42,978 bases of DNA from Actinomycetota bacterium. GTDB taxonomy: Bacteria > Actinomycetota > Acidimicrobiia > Acidimicrobiales > Acidimicrobiaceae. The stretch lies in NCBI GenBank assembly GCA_027366165.1, contig DAHXKX010000037.1, positions 1 to 42,978 of the forward strand. Direction: 5' to 3'. Of the stretch, positions 26,363 through 35,763 are shown piece by piece. The notes below the pieces were generated by a model, which worked only from the letters and a program-made list of their open reading frames with translations, ran no database searches and was not told where the DNA came from. The first letter of the stretch is position 1. Every line of letters begins with the position of its first letter. A program made the translations under genes and the position numbers.

Positions 26363-28657
26363 CTATGCCACTCTAGCCGTCGCCCTCCTCCTACCCACTT
26401 TTACAACCTCGATAGCCCCGGGCATCTGCTCTTTTATCTCGGTACCATGTGTTACCACAATAACCTGATTAAACCGCGCTTTCAGGCTATCTAGCGCTCC
26501 CAGCATCACAAACTTTCGTTGATCATCAAGTGGTCCAAAGATTTCGTCAAGAACTAGCAGGCCAACCTGCTGTCCAAAACTGTGTCCAATCTGTTCTGAT
26601 ATTGCAATGCGGAACGCGAGGTTGGCCAGGTCGCGCTCCGACCCGGAAAATCTGCCCAAATCATGCGCCGAACCGTAATCGGAAATTCGAAGTTGCCAGT
26701 TGGACGTATCAACTTCAAGACGATCGTACTCCGACTCCGTCAGCTCCGCAAAAAGAGAAGCCGACGCAGCTGCCAGCCGGGGACCCAATGCCGAAATGGT
26801 CGAGCGGCGGAACTCGTTCAAGTAGTCAGCCACCCGGCCAACCAATTCAGAACGCACTTCCAGCCGTCCTACAACCGCATGCGACTCCCTGACCTGTTCG
26901 ATGAGCGCATCAACTCTTTCAAGCTTGCCCGCAAGTTGAACTTGCCTCATTATCTCACTCTCATGAAGTTCCTTGGCATGTTGGGCCTCACGTTGACTGG
27001 CCGCGACGGCTTTCGCTTGTCGACAATATCGTTCAAAATCAAAATCCAACTCGTTCAGCCGCAACTTGAGATCCTGAAGCTCGAACTCCACCTCCTTATA
27101 TGCCGCCACTATCCTAGATTCCGACTGCAACGTCCGGTCAAGCTCACGTTTTTCGGCCAACAAAGCAAGGGCATGGGCCTGCGCGTCCCTTGCCTTTTTT
27201 AGCTCGTTCATAACCTTTTCCAAACCGAGCCTCAGTTCCGCCACATTTCCTGACGGATTCAAACCATCAATCGCCTCATCAAGAATCGAGGCCCTAATCA
27301 TGGCCTTTTCAACCGACTCCTTCTGCTGAATCAACTCACACCGCAAGCTTTCAAAAGCTTCCAAATCAGACTTGAGCCCGAGCAGTTCAGGCTCTTTTGA
27401 GCACAGTAACAAAGTCTGATCATCCAAATTAATCCGAGACTGGCTGAGATGGTCCTCAAACTCCTCCCCAAGCTCCTGACCGCATGTTGGGCAGGGCGAA
27501 CCCGATCCGAGGCTCTCTAACATCGCAACGGCATCCTCGGCGGACTGACAATTAGCCTTTAAATAGGCCAAATCGAGTTCCACCGAGCGAATTTCGGTCA
27601 AGACCGTCTGGCGACTTCTCTCGCTCTCCTCCAACCGATCCGCGACTACCGCACTGAGGTGGCGAAGATCCTCGACAGACTGGCATTCAAATTGGTCCAG
27701 CATGGACCTTAGTTCGGTACTGGCCTTTTCCATCTGTATTGTCGTGTCGAGCAAAGCCTTAATCTCACTGGCCTTGACTTCTAGCTCGCCCACCTCATGA
27801 TCAGCGCCAGCCAACTCTAAGAGGTCAACCTCAATTGCGTTAAGCCTTGCCTGGGCAAGAGAAAGTGTGGCAACCTGTGCGGCCAGCTCATCAAACAGTC
27901 GGCGCTTCTCTTTACCGACAGCAATGATCTGATCGCTCTGAACCTTCGCGGCCTCAAGACGCTTCAGCTCCTTCTCCTCAATCTCAACCCGCCGGGATAA
28001 CTCATTTACTCTTTCCAGGCTCTTTTGGAAATTTGCCTTCGCTCTTTGGGTCTCCTGAAGGGACTCCTCTCTTTCAGCCATAAACCGGCCGATGTCAGGC
28101 AGAGAGGCCCTCGCAAACTTAAGCTGTTCCATTTGCATCCTTGCATCCGATCGAGCCATGTCCCGCGCCTTGTCAAGCGGAGTGATGCCCAGCAATGATA
28201 GAACAAGCCTCTGACGATCAGCTGGACTGGCGTCGGAGAAGGCTGAGAGCTGCTTCTGCTCCGCGAACACAGACGACCGGAACCCTTCAATGTCCATCCC
28301 CAACGTCGAGTGAACAAAACGGTTTGTTTCCTTGACACCATCACAAACCAGATCGTTATCGATCCAGCCCCGCGCTTTAACAAGCCCCCTGACAGAAACG
28401 CTGCGCCTCACCCTGTAAAGATGGTCTTCATGTTCAAATTCAATTTCCGTGACACAGTCCTTGTCGCTACCTGAAGTGCGGACATCTTGAACCGAAGTCC
28501 TGCTCCTTCCATAGAGCGTCCACGGTATGGACTCAATCAAGTATGATTTTCCCGCTCCGTTTGAACCGTAAACTCCCACCAGCCCAGACGGAAACTCCAG
28601 TTCAAGTGGATCTTCAAAAACGCGGTAGTTCTGAAGCGAAATCCGATAAATCCTCAT
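26363..28657 (-). CDS. sbcC: SbcC-type SMC/Rad50 ATPase
   Basis: SbcC is the ATPase of the SbcCD nuclease, which cuts hairpins and DNA ends during repair. This 764-residue protein has Walker A GSNGAGKS at residues 31-38, two long coiled coils, the zinc hook CPTCGQ at residues 389-394, the signature FSGSERDLANLAF and Walker B LLVLDEIFGPLDD near residue 700. It is shorter than E. coli SbcC, with shorter coils, as in many actinobacteria. The start overlaps the sbcD stop by ATGA, so the two are coupled. Confidence 0.93.
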   Translation of the reverse strand: MRIYRISLQNYRVFEDPLELEFPSGLVGVYGSNGAGKSYLIESIPWTLYGRSRTSVQDVRTSGSDKDCVTEIEFEHEDHLYRVRRSVSVRGLVKARGWIDNDLVCDGVKETNRFVHSTLGMDIEGFRSSVFAEQKQLSAFSDASPADRQRLVLSLLGITPLDKARDMARSDARMQMEQLKFARASLPDIGRFMAEREESLQETQRAKANFQKSLERVNELSRRVEIEEKELKRLEAAKVQSDQIIAVGKEKRRLFDELAAQVATLSLAQARLNAIEVDLLELAGADHEVGELEVKASEIKALLDTTIQMEKASTELRSMLDQFECQSVEDLRHLSAVVADRLEESERSRQTVLTEIRSVELDLAYLKANCQSAEDAVAMLESLGSGSPCPTCGQELGEEFEDHLSQSRINLDDQTLLLCSKEPELLGLKSDLEAFESLRCELIQQKESVEKAMIRASILDEAIDGLNPSGNVAELRLGLEKVMNELKKARDAQAHALALLAEKRELDRTLQSESRIVAAYKEVEFELQDLKLRLNELDFDFERYCRQAKAVAASQREAQHAKELHESEIMRQVQLAGKLERVDALIEQVRESHAVVGRLEVRSELVGRVADYLNEFRRSTISALGPRLAAASASLFAELTESEYDRLEVDTSNWQLRISDYGSAHDLGRFSGSERDLANLAFRIAISEQIGHSFGQQVGLLVLDEIFGPLDDQRKFVMLGALDSLKARFNQVIVVTHGTEIKEQMPGAIEVVKVGRRRATARVA

Positions 28658-29763
28658 GAAGCCTCGATCGCTTTGTTGATGTACTCCATGCCCGTCTTCG
28701 ATATCTCATGCTTGTCATCATCGGTAACGTCCTGGTGCTCCACGAAACGCATCCATTTCGATGGCATCGATTCAAGCTCCGGAAGCTCGACATCCATGGC
28801 CGCCGAAAGATAGAGAGGCTCCAGCCTGAAGTAAAGTAGATGGCTGCTCAGCTCACGAACCACAGCAGGATCAACTAACCGGTATGCAGCGGGATCAACT
28901 CCATCCAGGCGCAACCTAGCGACCGACCCTTCCGGAGTACAAGCGAGCTGCTCCTCTACCATCTGTTCCAGCTCTCTAGCTCCAAGCCCGAACGCCGGTG
29001 TTAAACCGAGATCGAGCAAAGACCGCTGATTCGTGAGAGCCACATGGGAACACTCACCTGAATCCGTGTCCAAGACGGCGATACCCTTTGACAACTCCGG
29101 ATTGTCCCCAAAGGAAAACGTGTCCGTCGATCCTACGTACCACATGTTCTCTTTGACTTTGGCGTGAAAGTGATAGTGGCCTAGAAGCGCAAAGTCTCCC
29201 TTTATGTCCTCCGCATCCAACTCGATCTCATTGATATCGGCATACGACGGTGCCAACTGCTTCACCCTTGGATGGGTAATGACCAGATTCACTTTGCTGA
29301 GACTCTTATTGGATGAAGCCATCTTCAGAGCTTCAACCGTCTCCGCCTCAGCAAGCATCTGAGGGATGCCATGGATTCGCACTTCCCCAACGTCGAACCA
29401 CTCGTACTGCTGTCGGTATATCAGCCCGAATTCCGGAAAGACATCATTCAACGCACCATATGGACTTTCGGTTCCATAGAGCCTTGGCGTGTCATGGTTT
29501 CCACTGATCGCCACGAGCGGAATACCGGATCCCTTGATAACGAAGAGTCCCTTTTGCACCGTTCTGAATGATCGAAATGATGGTCGGGGAAAGTCGAAAA
29601 TATCTCCCAGAAAAAGTATCAAATCTGGACTCTGGTCCACCAGCAGGTCAACAGCTTCTAGGAACGACCTCTCGAAATCCCTTTCCCGAACGTTTACCCC
29701 GTCACGTGCAACCGGATAGCTTGAACGACCAACATGTGCATCTCCAAGTGCGGCAATCTTCAC
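28654..29763 (-). CDS. sbcD: SbcD/Mre11-type nuclease
   Basis: SbcD is the metallophosphoesterase nuclease subunit of SbcCD. The 369-residue protein has the dimetal motifs GDAHVG (residues 7-12), GDIFD (53-57), SGNHD (87-91), a later THPR and GHYH. The region after about 255 is the capping domain. AGGAGG lies 5 bases before the GTG start at 29763. It is the first gene of the sbcDC pair and is divergent from rnpB. Confidence 0.93.
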   Translation of the reverse strand: MKIAALGDAHVGRSSYPVARDGVNVRERDFERSFLEAVDLLVDQSPDLILFLGDIFDFPRPSFRSFRTVQKGLFVIKGSGIPLVAISGNHDTPRLYGTESPYGALNDVFPEFGLIYRQQYEWFDVGEVRIHGIPQMLAEAETVEALKMASSNKSLSKVNLVITHPRVKQLAPSYADINEIELDAEDIKGDFALLGHYHFHAKVKENMWYVGSTDTFSFGDNPELSKGIAVLDTDSGECSHVALTNQRSLLDLGLTPAFGLGARELEQMVEEQLACTPEGSVARLRLDGVDPAAYRLVDPAVVRELSSHLLYFRLEPLYLSAAMDVELPELESMPSKWMRFVEHQDVTDDDKHEISKTGMEYINKAIEAS

Positions 29764-29866
29764 CTATGCCTCCTAAAACCCACTTTTCTTTATCGACCAC
29801 CATATCCTGAGGTTGGTACAGAGTTGGCGAGCTCACCCACAGCCTGAGACATCTAGACTTTCATTG

Positions 29867-30200
29867 TCGAGTTGGCCAGGTGGTCGCGGGATTAACACTC
29901 CCGAGGAAGGTCGGGGCTCCATAGGGCAGGGTGCTGGCTAACGGCCAGTCAGGGTGACCTGCAGGATAGTGCCACAGAAAGCAGACAGCCAGAAATGGTG
30001 ATGGTGAAACGGTGCGGTAAGAGCGCACCAGCATAAAAGGCGACTTTTATGGCTCGGAAAACCCCACCCGGAGCAAGGCCAAATGGAGTATGGTCGCCCG
30101 CCACGTCAGAAATGATAAAACTCCTGGTAAGCCGCATAGATGGATGACCACCCAAGTAGAGAAATCTACTGGACAGAACCCCGCCTACAGGCCAACTCGA
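29867..30200 (+). ncRNA. rnpB: RNase P RNA, type A
   Basis: The RNA is the catalytic part of RNase P, which trims the 5' ends of tRNA precursors. The outer helix P1 is an 11-base perfect pairing: TCGAGTTGGCC at 29867-29877 with GGCCAACTCGA at 30190-30200. Inside lie the conserved core elements CGAGGAAGGTCGGGGCTCC at about 29912-29930, GTGCCACAGAAA near 29970, the GCAAGGCCAAATGGAG segment near 30075 and GGACAGAACCCCGCCTA near 30170-30187. A TAGACT at 29853-29858 is a plausible -10 box for a start at about 29867. It is convergent with the next gene, which stops two bases away. Confidence 0.93.
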
Positions 30201-30202
30201 CC

Positions 30203-30928
30203 CTACACATAAAGAATGCGACCGCACTGCTCGCAAGTGGGCGGTCTTGAAAAGTCACCGGACAGCGCGCGCCTGACGTTCTCTATTTCTACCGAGGACA
30301 GCTTCAATCGGCAGCCTTGACAGTTGCCATTCTCAACTTTTGCGACAGCAAGCGAAGCAACCCTTGCATAGATATCGTCGTAGATCTTCAAAAGTGCTGC
30401 GTCGATGCCTCCGACAAGACCTGAGCGCTTTCCATCCATGTCTATGATCTCACCATTTAGCCCACTCGCGATGTCCAAATTCTGCTCTTTCAATTTGGAT
30501 AGCTCGGCATCACGTTCGGCGATCCGACTTTCTAAGTCCAGCATTTGAGGTTCAAGGAGTTCGATCTCTGACAAGACCTCAAATTCGGCGTCCTCTAGCT
30601 CGGATCGCTGACTTTCAAGGTGTGAAATCTCCGCTTCCGTCGTTGCGATATCCCTATGAGATATCGCCCCGCTCATCTCCTTGGCTTTGATATTTTTCAC
30701 CTTGCCCATCAGTATCCGTGAACGGTCTTCCAGATCATCTCTCCGCTTCGCAAGGCTTTCCATCGAGACTCTCATGCTGTTGTGACTGAGCTTAAGCGAC
30801 TTCAGATCCTCAGCAAGGGACTTTGCGCCTGATGTTTCTGCCAAATTGACGAGCCTGTGACGCAGCTCACGCAGTCTCGCGTCCACCTCCTGCACAGCAA
30901 AAAGCTGCTCTAATTCAGACTTCTCCAC
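30203..30928 (-). CDS. CT398-like coiled-coil zinc-ribbon protein
   Basis: This 241-residue protein begins with a long coiled-coil hairpin (about 1-175) and ends with a C4 zinc ribbon, CQGC and CEQC near residues 204-236. It contains the conserved segment MSGAISHRDIATTEAEI on the turn side. The family is widespread in actinobacteria but its role is not settled. GGGG lies 6 bases before the GTG start at 30928. Its stop is two bases from the 3' end of the convergent rnpB. Confidence 0.85.
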   Translation of the reverse strand: MEKSELEQLFAVQEVDARLRELRHRLVNLAETSGAKSLAEDLKSLKLSHNSMRVSMESLAKRRDDLEDRSRILMGKVKNIKAKEMSGAISHRDIATTEAEISHLESQRSELEDAEFEVLSEIELLEPQMLDLESRIAERDAELSKLKEQNLDIASGLNGEIIDMDGKRSGLVGGIDAALLKIYDDIYARVASLAVAKVENGNCQGCRLKLSSVEIENVRRALSGDFSRPPTCEQCGRILYV

Positions 30929-30966
30929 TGCTAACCCCTACCTTTGGTAAAAATGATGCGACGTAA

Positions 30967-33081
30967 CTATCCACTCCCTGAACCAGCGCCTGTCGCCGAT
31001 GAAGTAGCTGTACTTGTAGTTGAAATAGTAGTTGTAGTGGTAGAACCGGGCGCCGAGGTCGCTCCTGTGGTGCCTGGAGACAATTCCGCAGGTAAAGTCG
31101 TCGTGGTAGTGGTGGTGGTAGTCGGTGAGGTTATCGAGCCGGGGGAGTCGATGGGAACAATGAATCTCCCAGGCGGGATCAGTGCTGGATTGGGTTGCGG
31201 AAAGTTGATGGCCGGAAGACCGGCAAGAGCCTGGCTCATGTACATATGCCAAATCTCGGCCGGATAGGTTCCACCGTAGACTGGAATTCCTCCGACATCG
31301 GTCATTGGCACTGAGCCGGCAGGATCTCCCATCCAAACAGCCGTTTCGAGCTGGGGTGTAAAGCCGTTGAACCAGCCATCAGTGAAGTTGTCGGTCGTCC
31401 CCGTCTTTCCCGCAATCTCTCGGCCTGGAATCGCGGCGGCGGTTCCAGTTCCATATTGCACCACTGCCTGCATAACCTGATCTTCGACTGCCACATTCTG
31501 GGCAGACAAGACCCGAATCCCCGGAGAAGAGGTCTGGATAATGGTCTTGCCGCTTGGATCAAGAATCTTTGCAGTGAAGTATGGGGTGTGTCTGATTCCG
31601 TTGTCAGCCAGAGTCGAATAGACTTCGGCCATCTCGAGCGGAGTTACGTCTTCGGACCCGATCGCTATCGAAGGAACAGCGGTAAGCGGACTGGTTACAC
31701 CCAGGATGTGGGCCATATTAACGATGTTGTTGTCACCAAGGTTAACACCAAGACGAACGTACGCGCAGTTCACTGAGTCCGCGGTTGCCTTTGTGATGGT
31801 CATCAGACCATATCCGGGTTCAGCGTTGTGAACAATGTAGGGCGAAGGTTTCACGTTCGGAATCACAAATTGACACGGGCCAGTTCCATCTATGATGTCG
31901 TTTGGACTGTACCCCTGCTGCAACAGTGCCGCCAATACGATCGGTTTGAAAGACGAGCCGGGCTGTCTGCCCGTTCCTCCTCTACCCGTGACGACATCGT
32001 ATCCACCATATCCATGCGATGGGTTACCTGACACCAGCGCCTCCACTGCACCGGTGCTGGGGTCCATACTTACAAGCGCCGCGGTGTACTTGCCATTGGT
32101 GTTTGGCACGATCTTCTTCACAGCCGCCTGGGCCTCAGCCTGGTACTTTGAGTTCAAAGTGGTATATATTTGCAATCCACCGCTGTTCAATGCCTGCAGC
32201 CGCTGATTTTGAGAGCTACCGAGTATCGAGTATTTAGGTGAGGTCAAAATCCGATTTATGACCTCTTGCACAAAGGTGGAAGGCGCACTCACCTGTGGTC
32301 TGTAAGAAACCTTCGGCAAGGCCTCGAGCTTGTCCTGATTTGCCTGGGCCTGGGTCAGGTCATTGTACTGGACCATCTGGTCAAGTGCAACGTTTCTCCT
32401 GGCAAGTGCGTTGGCTGGATGAAGGAACGGGTCATTTCCCGATGGGTCTTCAATCAGGATTGCCAGTAGAGCCGCCTGAGCGGTACTTAGTTTGTCCACA
32501 CTCAGATTGAAGTACGTCTTTGCGGCAGCGCCTATTCCGTAAGCCCCATCGCCAAAATATACCGTGTTGAGGTATTTCTCTAGAATCTGGCTCTTGGTGA
32601 ACTGTCCCTCGATGCGGTAGGAATCAATGGCCTCCTGAATTTTTCTGGACAGGGTGCGTTGAGGCGTAAGAATAGTATTTTTCACCAATTGCTGGGTTAT
32701 GGTGGACCCGCCCTCAAGAATCGTGCCCCCGGAGACGTCGGCCGACAAGGCCCGTGCAATCGACTTCAGATCTATCGGTCCATGCTGGTAGAAAGTGTGA
32801 TCCTCCACGTCAAGAACCGCATTTATCACATTGGTTGGCACCTGGGAAAGGGTTACAGGTACTCGATAGCCGTTTCCCTGCATCACATAGAGCAGGTTCC
32901 CCTGTGCGTCATATATCTTCGACGGATAGGCGAGTGTACGCAGCTGCAGTGGCGTCGAAAGCGTACCAGGTTCAATGAAGAGAGCAAGATTTGAAAGAGC
33001 CGGGAATAACAGCAGAGAACCTAAGCCGAGCAACAGGCCGCCAAATATCACCGTGAGCACAAGTTTCGATAAAACCCGCAT
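30967..33081 (-). CDS. Bifunctional penicillin-binding protein (class A)
   Basis: This enzyme makes glycan strands and cross-links peptidoglycan outside the membrane. The 704-residue protein has a membrane anchor at about 6-26, a GT51 glycosyltransferase domain with the catalytic glutamate in EDHTFYQHG (E93) and GGSTITQQLVKNT, and a transpeptidase domain with S376-x-x-K379 (SSFK), SVN near residue 430 and KTGT at K559. The end (about 650-704) is a threonine-rich tail like that of the sigma-partner protein. No PASTA domain is present. It is 116 bases downstream of the nfu gene on the same strand. Confidence 0.93.
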   Translation of the reverse strand: MRVLSKLVLTVIFGGLLLGLGSLLLFPALSNLALFIEPGTLSTPLQLRTLAYPSKIYDAQGNLLYVMQGNGYRVPVTLSQVPTNVINAVLDVEDHTFYQHGPIDLKSIARALSADVSGGTILEGGSTITQQLVKNTILTPQRTLSRKIQEAIDSYRIEGQFTKSQILEKYLNTVYFGDGAYGIGAAAKTYFNLSVDKLSTAQAALLAILIEDPSGNDPFLHPANALARRNVALDQMVQYNDLTQAQANQDKLEALPKVSYRPQVSAPSTFVQEVINRILTSPKYSILGSSQNQRLQALNSGGLQIYTTLNSKYQAEAQAAVKKIVPNTNGKYTAALVSMDPSTGAVEALVSGNPSHGYGGYDVVTGRGGTGRQPGSSFKPIVLAALLQQGYSPNDIIDGTGPCQFVIPNVKPSPYIVHNAEPGYGLMTITKATADSVNCAYVRLGVNLGDNNIVNMAHILGVTSPLTAVPSIAIGSEDVTPLEMAEVYSTLADNGIRHTPYFTAKILDPSGKTIIQTSSPGIRVLSAQNVAVEDQVMQAVVQYGTGTAAAIPGREIAGKTGTTDNFTDGWFNGFTPQLETAVWMGDPAGSVPMTDVGGIPVYGGTYPAEIWHMYMSQALAGLPAINFPQPNPALIPPGRFIVPIDSPGSITSPTTTTTTTTTLPAELSPGTTGATSAPGSTTTTTISTTSTATSSATGAGSGSG

Positions 33082-33197
33082 ATGGATTTAGGATCCCCAG
33101 ACACCTAGACGACAATTCGCAGTTAAGACTTTAGCCTCTCACTAGGTATTTCGGTGATCATGGGCGTTCAAGTATCGTCTGGCATCTTATCGAAACC

Positions 33198-33572
33198 TCA
33201 GATCTTGGGTACGTATCCACCTCGCCCCATCGCGTAGGAGTCCTCAAACTCCATCGAATCGTCAACATCTCCAACCACGCTCGTCACCCAAGGAAGTCTG
33301 CCTGTAAGAATCCTCTCGATTCCAGCCTTCAAGGTTGTCTCCGATATCGCACACGATGAGCACGAACCGACCAGCATCACCTTGATCACACCGGTTTCCA
33401 CATCTGCGGAGAGGAGCATGAGGTCGCCTCCGTCAGACTGCACGGCCGGGCGGATCATCTCGATTAGGGCCTCGAGCTCCCTCTCACGGTCAAGCTTCTC
33501 TTCTTCGGTTAGAATAGTTTCCACTTCAATTTCTACTTTCTCGCCAATTAATCCCATTTTAGCCACTGGCAA
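33198..33572 (-). CDS. NifU C-terminal-domain Fe-S carrier (Nfu)
   Basis: Nfu proteins carry Fe-S clusters to target enzymes. The 124-residue protein has the NifU C-terminal domain at about 37-105, with IRPAVQSDGGDLMLL and the cluster ligands in VGSCSSCAIS (CxxC). A short N-terminal extension and a charged tail flank it. The TTG at 33572 has AGGTG nearby; ATG 33557 is an alternative start. It lies between the pyrophosphatase and the penicillin-binding protein. No suf or isc gene is in the window. Confidence 0.88.
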   Translation of the reverse strand: MPVAKMGLIGEKVEIEVETILTEEEKLDRERELEALIEMIRPAVQSDGGDLMLLSADVETGVIKVMLVGSCSSCAISETTLKAGIERILTGRLPWVTSVVGDVDDSMEFEDSYAMGRGGYVPKI

Positions 33573-33645
33573 GATTTACACCTATTTAGATAGGATAAAT
33601 TCTTCATTTTTTATTTTCAGTGGAAACCTGCTTCGCCCCAACCTT

Positions 33646-34134
33646 TCAATGACCGCCAGAACCGAGGCGGGCCTGTGAGTCTGCCAGCTCTTTTTCCGCG
33701 CTTGCCTTGTCTCTCCAACCTTCGACCGTTACGCTCTTACCAGGCTCGAGATCCTTGTAGTGAGAGAAAAAGTGAGTGATTTCATCCTTGACGCTGGCAC
33801 GAACGTCGTCCACATTTTGGATATGTGACCACCTTGGATCCTTCTCCAATACGCAAAGCAACTTGACGTCCCGCCCGGCTTCATCGCTCATTATGAAGGC
33901 ACCGACAGCCCTAGCCTTCAGGTGACAGCCGGGAAATGTTGGCACATCGAGCAGAACAAGCGCATCCAAGGGATCCCCGTCTTCGCCAAGAGTCCCCTCG
34001 ATGAAACCGTAGTCCGTGGGATAGCCCATTGGGGTAAACAGAGTGCGATCCAACCAGACCTGCCCACTATCGTGATCGACTTCATACTTGTTCTTTGATC
34101 CCTTTGGGATCTCAATTACTACTTCGAAACCCAC
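33646..34134 (-). CDS. ppa: Inorganic pyrophosphatase (soluble, family I)
   Basis: The enzyme hydrolyses pyrophosphate to two phosphates and pulls biosynthesis forward. The protein begins at GTG 34134, with GGAG 5 bases upstream, giving 162 residues, the usual bacterial length; a longer frame to 34212 is not supported. The active-site motifs [36 protein letters not shown] and the metal site segment [12 protein letters not shown] are intact. An unexplained hydrophobic fragment lies just upstream. Confidence 0.95.
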   Translation of the reverse strand: MGFEVVIEIPKGSKNKYEVDHDSGQVWLDRTLFTPMGYPTDYGFIEGTLGEDGDPLDALVLLDVPTFPGCHLKARAVGAFIMSDEAGRDVKLLCVLEKDPRWSHIQNVDDVRASVKDEITHFFSHYKDLEPGKSVTVEGWRDKASAEKELADSQARLGSGGH

Positions 34135-34509
34135 ATCGACTCCATTCCCTATCAGCAATCCGCAAACTACATCTAAACGATCCTCCACGCTATGGCAGAA
34201 GAACAAGTTCACTTACCGGACCACTTACCGGTGAAACAGCATTTAGACCACAAACCACAGCGCTCGACAGCCCGCCACTTTCGGGTTGTCCTGCACTATC
34301 GTATACCGCTTCCATCCCTATCGCGACAAGAGCCAGCCACGCCGAAATCGCCAAAAACCGATACTTAAGTGACCGCGAATTTGCCCAAAATCACCTGAAG
34401 TCAGCTGGCTCGACTCATTACCCTTGCAGACAAGCACAGGCTAGCATTGTTCAAAAGCATGCATCCAAACCTCAATTTTAAAATTTGAAACATTTGAGGC
34501 TAATTTCGG
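34135..34509. other. Intergenic region with a hydrophobic coding-like fragment
   Basis: On the minus strand a frame ending in TAG at 34190-34192 encodes a hydrophobic, signal-like segment (SLKYRFLAISAWLALVAIGM) followed by a Ser/Gly/Val-rich part. No ATG or GTG starts it upstream; only a TTG inside the hydrophobic part is available. In many actinobacteria ppa is next to a D-alanyl-D-alanine carboxypeptidase gene, so a remnant is possible, but I cannot show this. Nothing else is recognised. Confidence 0.3.
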
Positions 34510-34536
34510 ATGAGCTGCACGAGTGGGGTAATTCCA

Positions 34537-34872
34537 ATGAAAAAGCGTCACAAACGCAGGCACGCAAAGGCAAACAGCCCCCGCGACCTGCTGCCCGGGT
34601 CGGATGACCGCACCAGCTTCAATCCGGACGACTCCATCATTGACCCTCTAACAGGCTATGAAGCCTCACTACGGGCAATACAAGGGTATCAAGCTACAAA
34701 GACTTACATATGTCCAGAGTGCAATGACATCGTCGAAAAGGGTTCGTCACACGTTGTGGTGGTACCGCTTTACACTCCTGATCTTCGCCGTCATTGGCAT
34801 ACATACTGTTGGGTCAGGCGCCAAAACAGAGTCCCGCCCAATAAAAAGAACGGCAAAAAGAAGTTGCGCTGA
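34537..34872 (+). CDS. Small actinobacterial zinc-finger-like protein
   Basis: This protein of 111 residues has a basic start (MKKRHKRRHAKA), then GYQATKTYICPECNDIVEKGSSHVVVVP and RRHWHTYCW, with one CxxC pair and a later histidine-cysteine site that probably bind a metal. The same pattern is found in a short protein conserved across actinobacteria, often named as ATP/GTP-binding without proof. An in-frame ATG at 34510 would add nine residues; GGGG 8 bases before 34537 favours the shorter form. It is one of few plus-strand genes in this block. Confidence 0.75.
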   Translation: MKKRHKRRHAKANSPRDLLPGSDDRTSFNPDDSIIDPLTGYEASLRAIQGYQATKTYICPECNDIVEKGSSHVVVVPLYTPDLRRHWHTYCWVRRQNRVPPNKKNGKKKLR

Positions 34873-35010
34873 ATCTGGCCGACACTCAGGTGCGGCAAAA
34901 CCCTGGCTCAGGACGACGGCAGGATGGATCGCTGAAGTTTACAAACGAATCGCCACCATTAGCTTGACCCCGAATCAAGCAATTACCACCAGACTTGGTC
35001 TGGATCAACA

Positions 35011-35307
35011 TCAGATCTCTTGATGCTCAGGAAGCTTCTCTATATTGACATCTCTAAACGTCACAACTTTGACATTGTCAACAAAGCGAACCGGCCTGTA
35101 CATGTCCCATACCCAAGCGTCTTTCAACTCGACCTGGAAATAAGACCTGTCACCTTCGCCAAGCGGGGTTATCTTGACCTCGTTGGTTAGGTAGAACCTT
35201 CGCTCCGTTTCAACGGCATACTGAAACATAGGCAGAACCGCCCGATACTCCTGATAAAGGGCGAGTTCAATCTCGGTTTCATAATTTTCAAGATCTTCTG
35301 AGCTCAT
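35011..35307 (-). CDS. DUF2469 family protein
   Basis: The 98-residue protein matches DUF2469, found almost only in actinobacteria: it opens with SSEDLENYETEIELALYQEYR, has YAVETERRFYLTNEV and ends with DAWVWDMYRPVRFVDNVKVVTFRDVNIE. Its role is unknown. GGAG lies 7 bases before ATG 35307. In most actinobacteria it follows rplS, lepB and rnhB; here it follows rplS directly, with a hairpin between. Confidence 0.92.
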   Translation of the reverse strand: MSSEDLENYETEIELALYQEYRAVLPMFQYAVETERRFYLTNEVKITPLGEGDRSYFQVELKDAWVWDMYRPVRFVDNVKVVTFRDVNIEKLPEHQEI

Positions 35308-35334
35308 AGGTACTCTCCAACCTTTAAATGAACA

Positions 35335-35368
35335 ATGGAGTGGCCAGAGATCACCGAAGCCACTCCAT
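35335..35368 (-). terminator. Hairpin after rplS
   Basis: ATGGAGTGGC and GCCACTCCAT form a perfect 10-base stem around a 14-base loop between rplS and the DUF2469 gene. The T content after it on the minus strand is modest (TGTTCATTT). It may end the ribosomal operon or attenuate reading into DUF2469. Confidence 0.5.
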
Positions 35369-35400
35369 CTGAAAAAACGTAAACAACCACTAAATAATTC

Positions 35401-35742
35401 TTAGCGCTTTTCTTTGATCTTCGCGGCCTTTCCGACCCGATCTCTCAAATAGTAAAGTTTTGCCCTGCGAACGTCACCCCTAGAGACAACTTCGAGCTTC
35501 GCAATTATCGGAGAGTGAACAGGAAAGATCCTCTCAACCCCAACTCCGAAGGAAACCTTACGAACCGTAAAGGTCTCCTGAAGTCCAGGTCCGGATTTCC
35601 GGATGACGACACCCTGAAAGATCTGAACTCTTTCTCTGGTGCCTTCTACCACCCTAACGTGCACCTTGATAGTGTCACCGGGTCCAAAAGTGGGTACGTC
35701 TTCGCGGAGACTGTCCCTGTCAACTAGGTCGGTTGGCTTCAT
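35401..35742 (-). CDS. rplS: 50S ribosomal protein L19
   Basis: L19 sits at the interface of the ribosomal subunits. The 113-residue protein has [50 protein letters not shown] and the basic end [21 protein letters not shown], all typical. AGGAG precedes the ATG at a rather long spacing. It is the last gene of the rpsP-khpA-rimM-trmD-rplS operon, 21 bases after trmD. Confidence 0.97.
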   Translation of the reverse strand: MKPTDLVDRDSLREDVPTFGPGDTIKVHVRVVEGTRERVQIFQGVVIRKSGPGLQETFTVRKVSFGVGVERIFPVHSPIIAKLEVVSRGDVRRAKLYYLRDRVGKAAKIKEKR

Positions 35743-35763
35743 CGTATCTGGAACTCCTAAAAA

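Noticed and set aside
29949-30236. 95-codon minus-strand frame
   Set aside because: It lies antisense within the RNase P RNA gene, whose conserved core explains the sequence.
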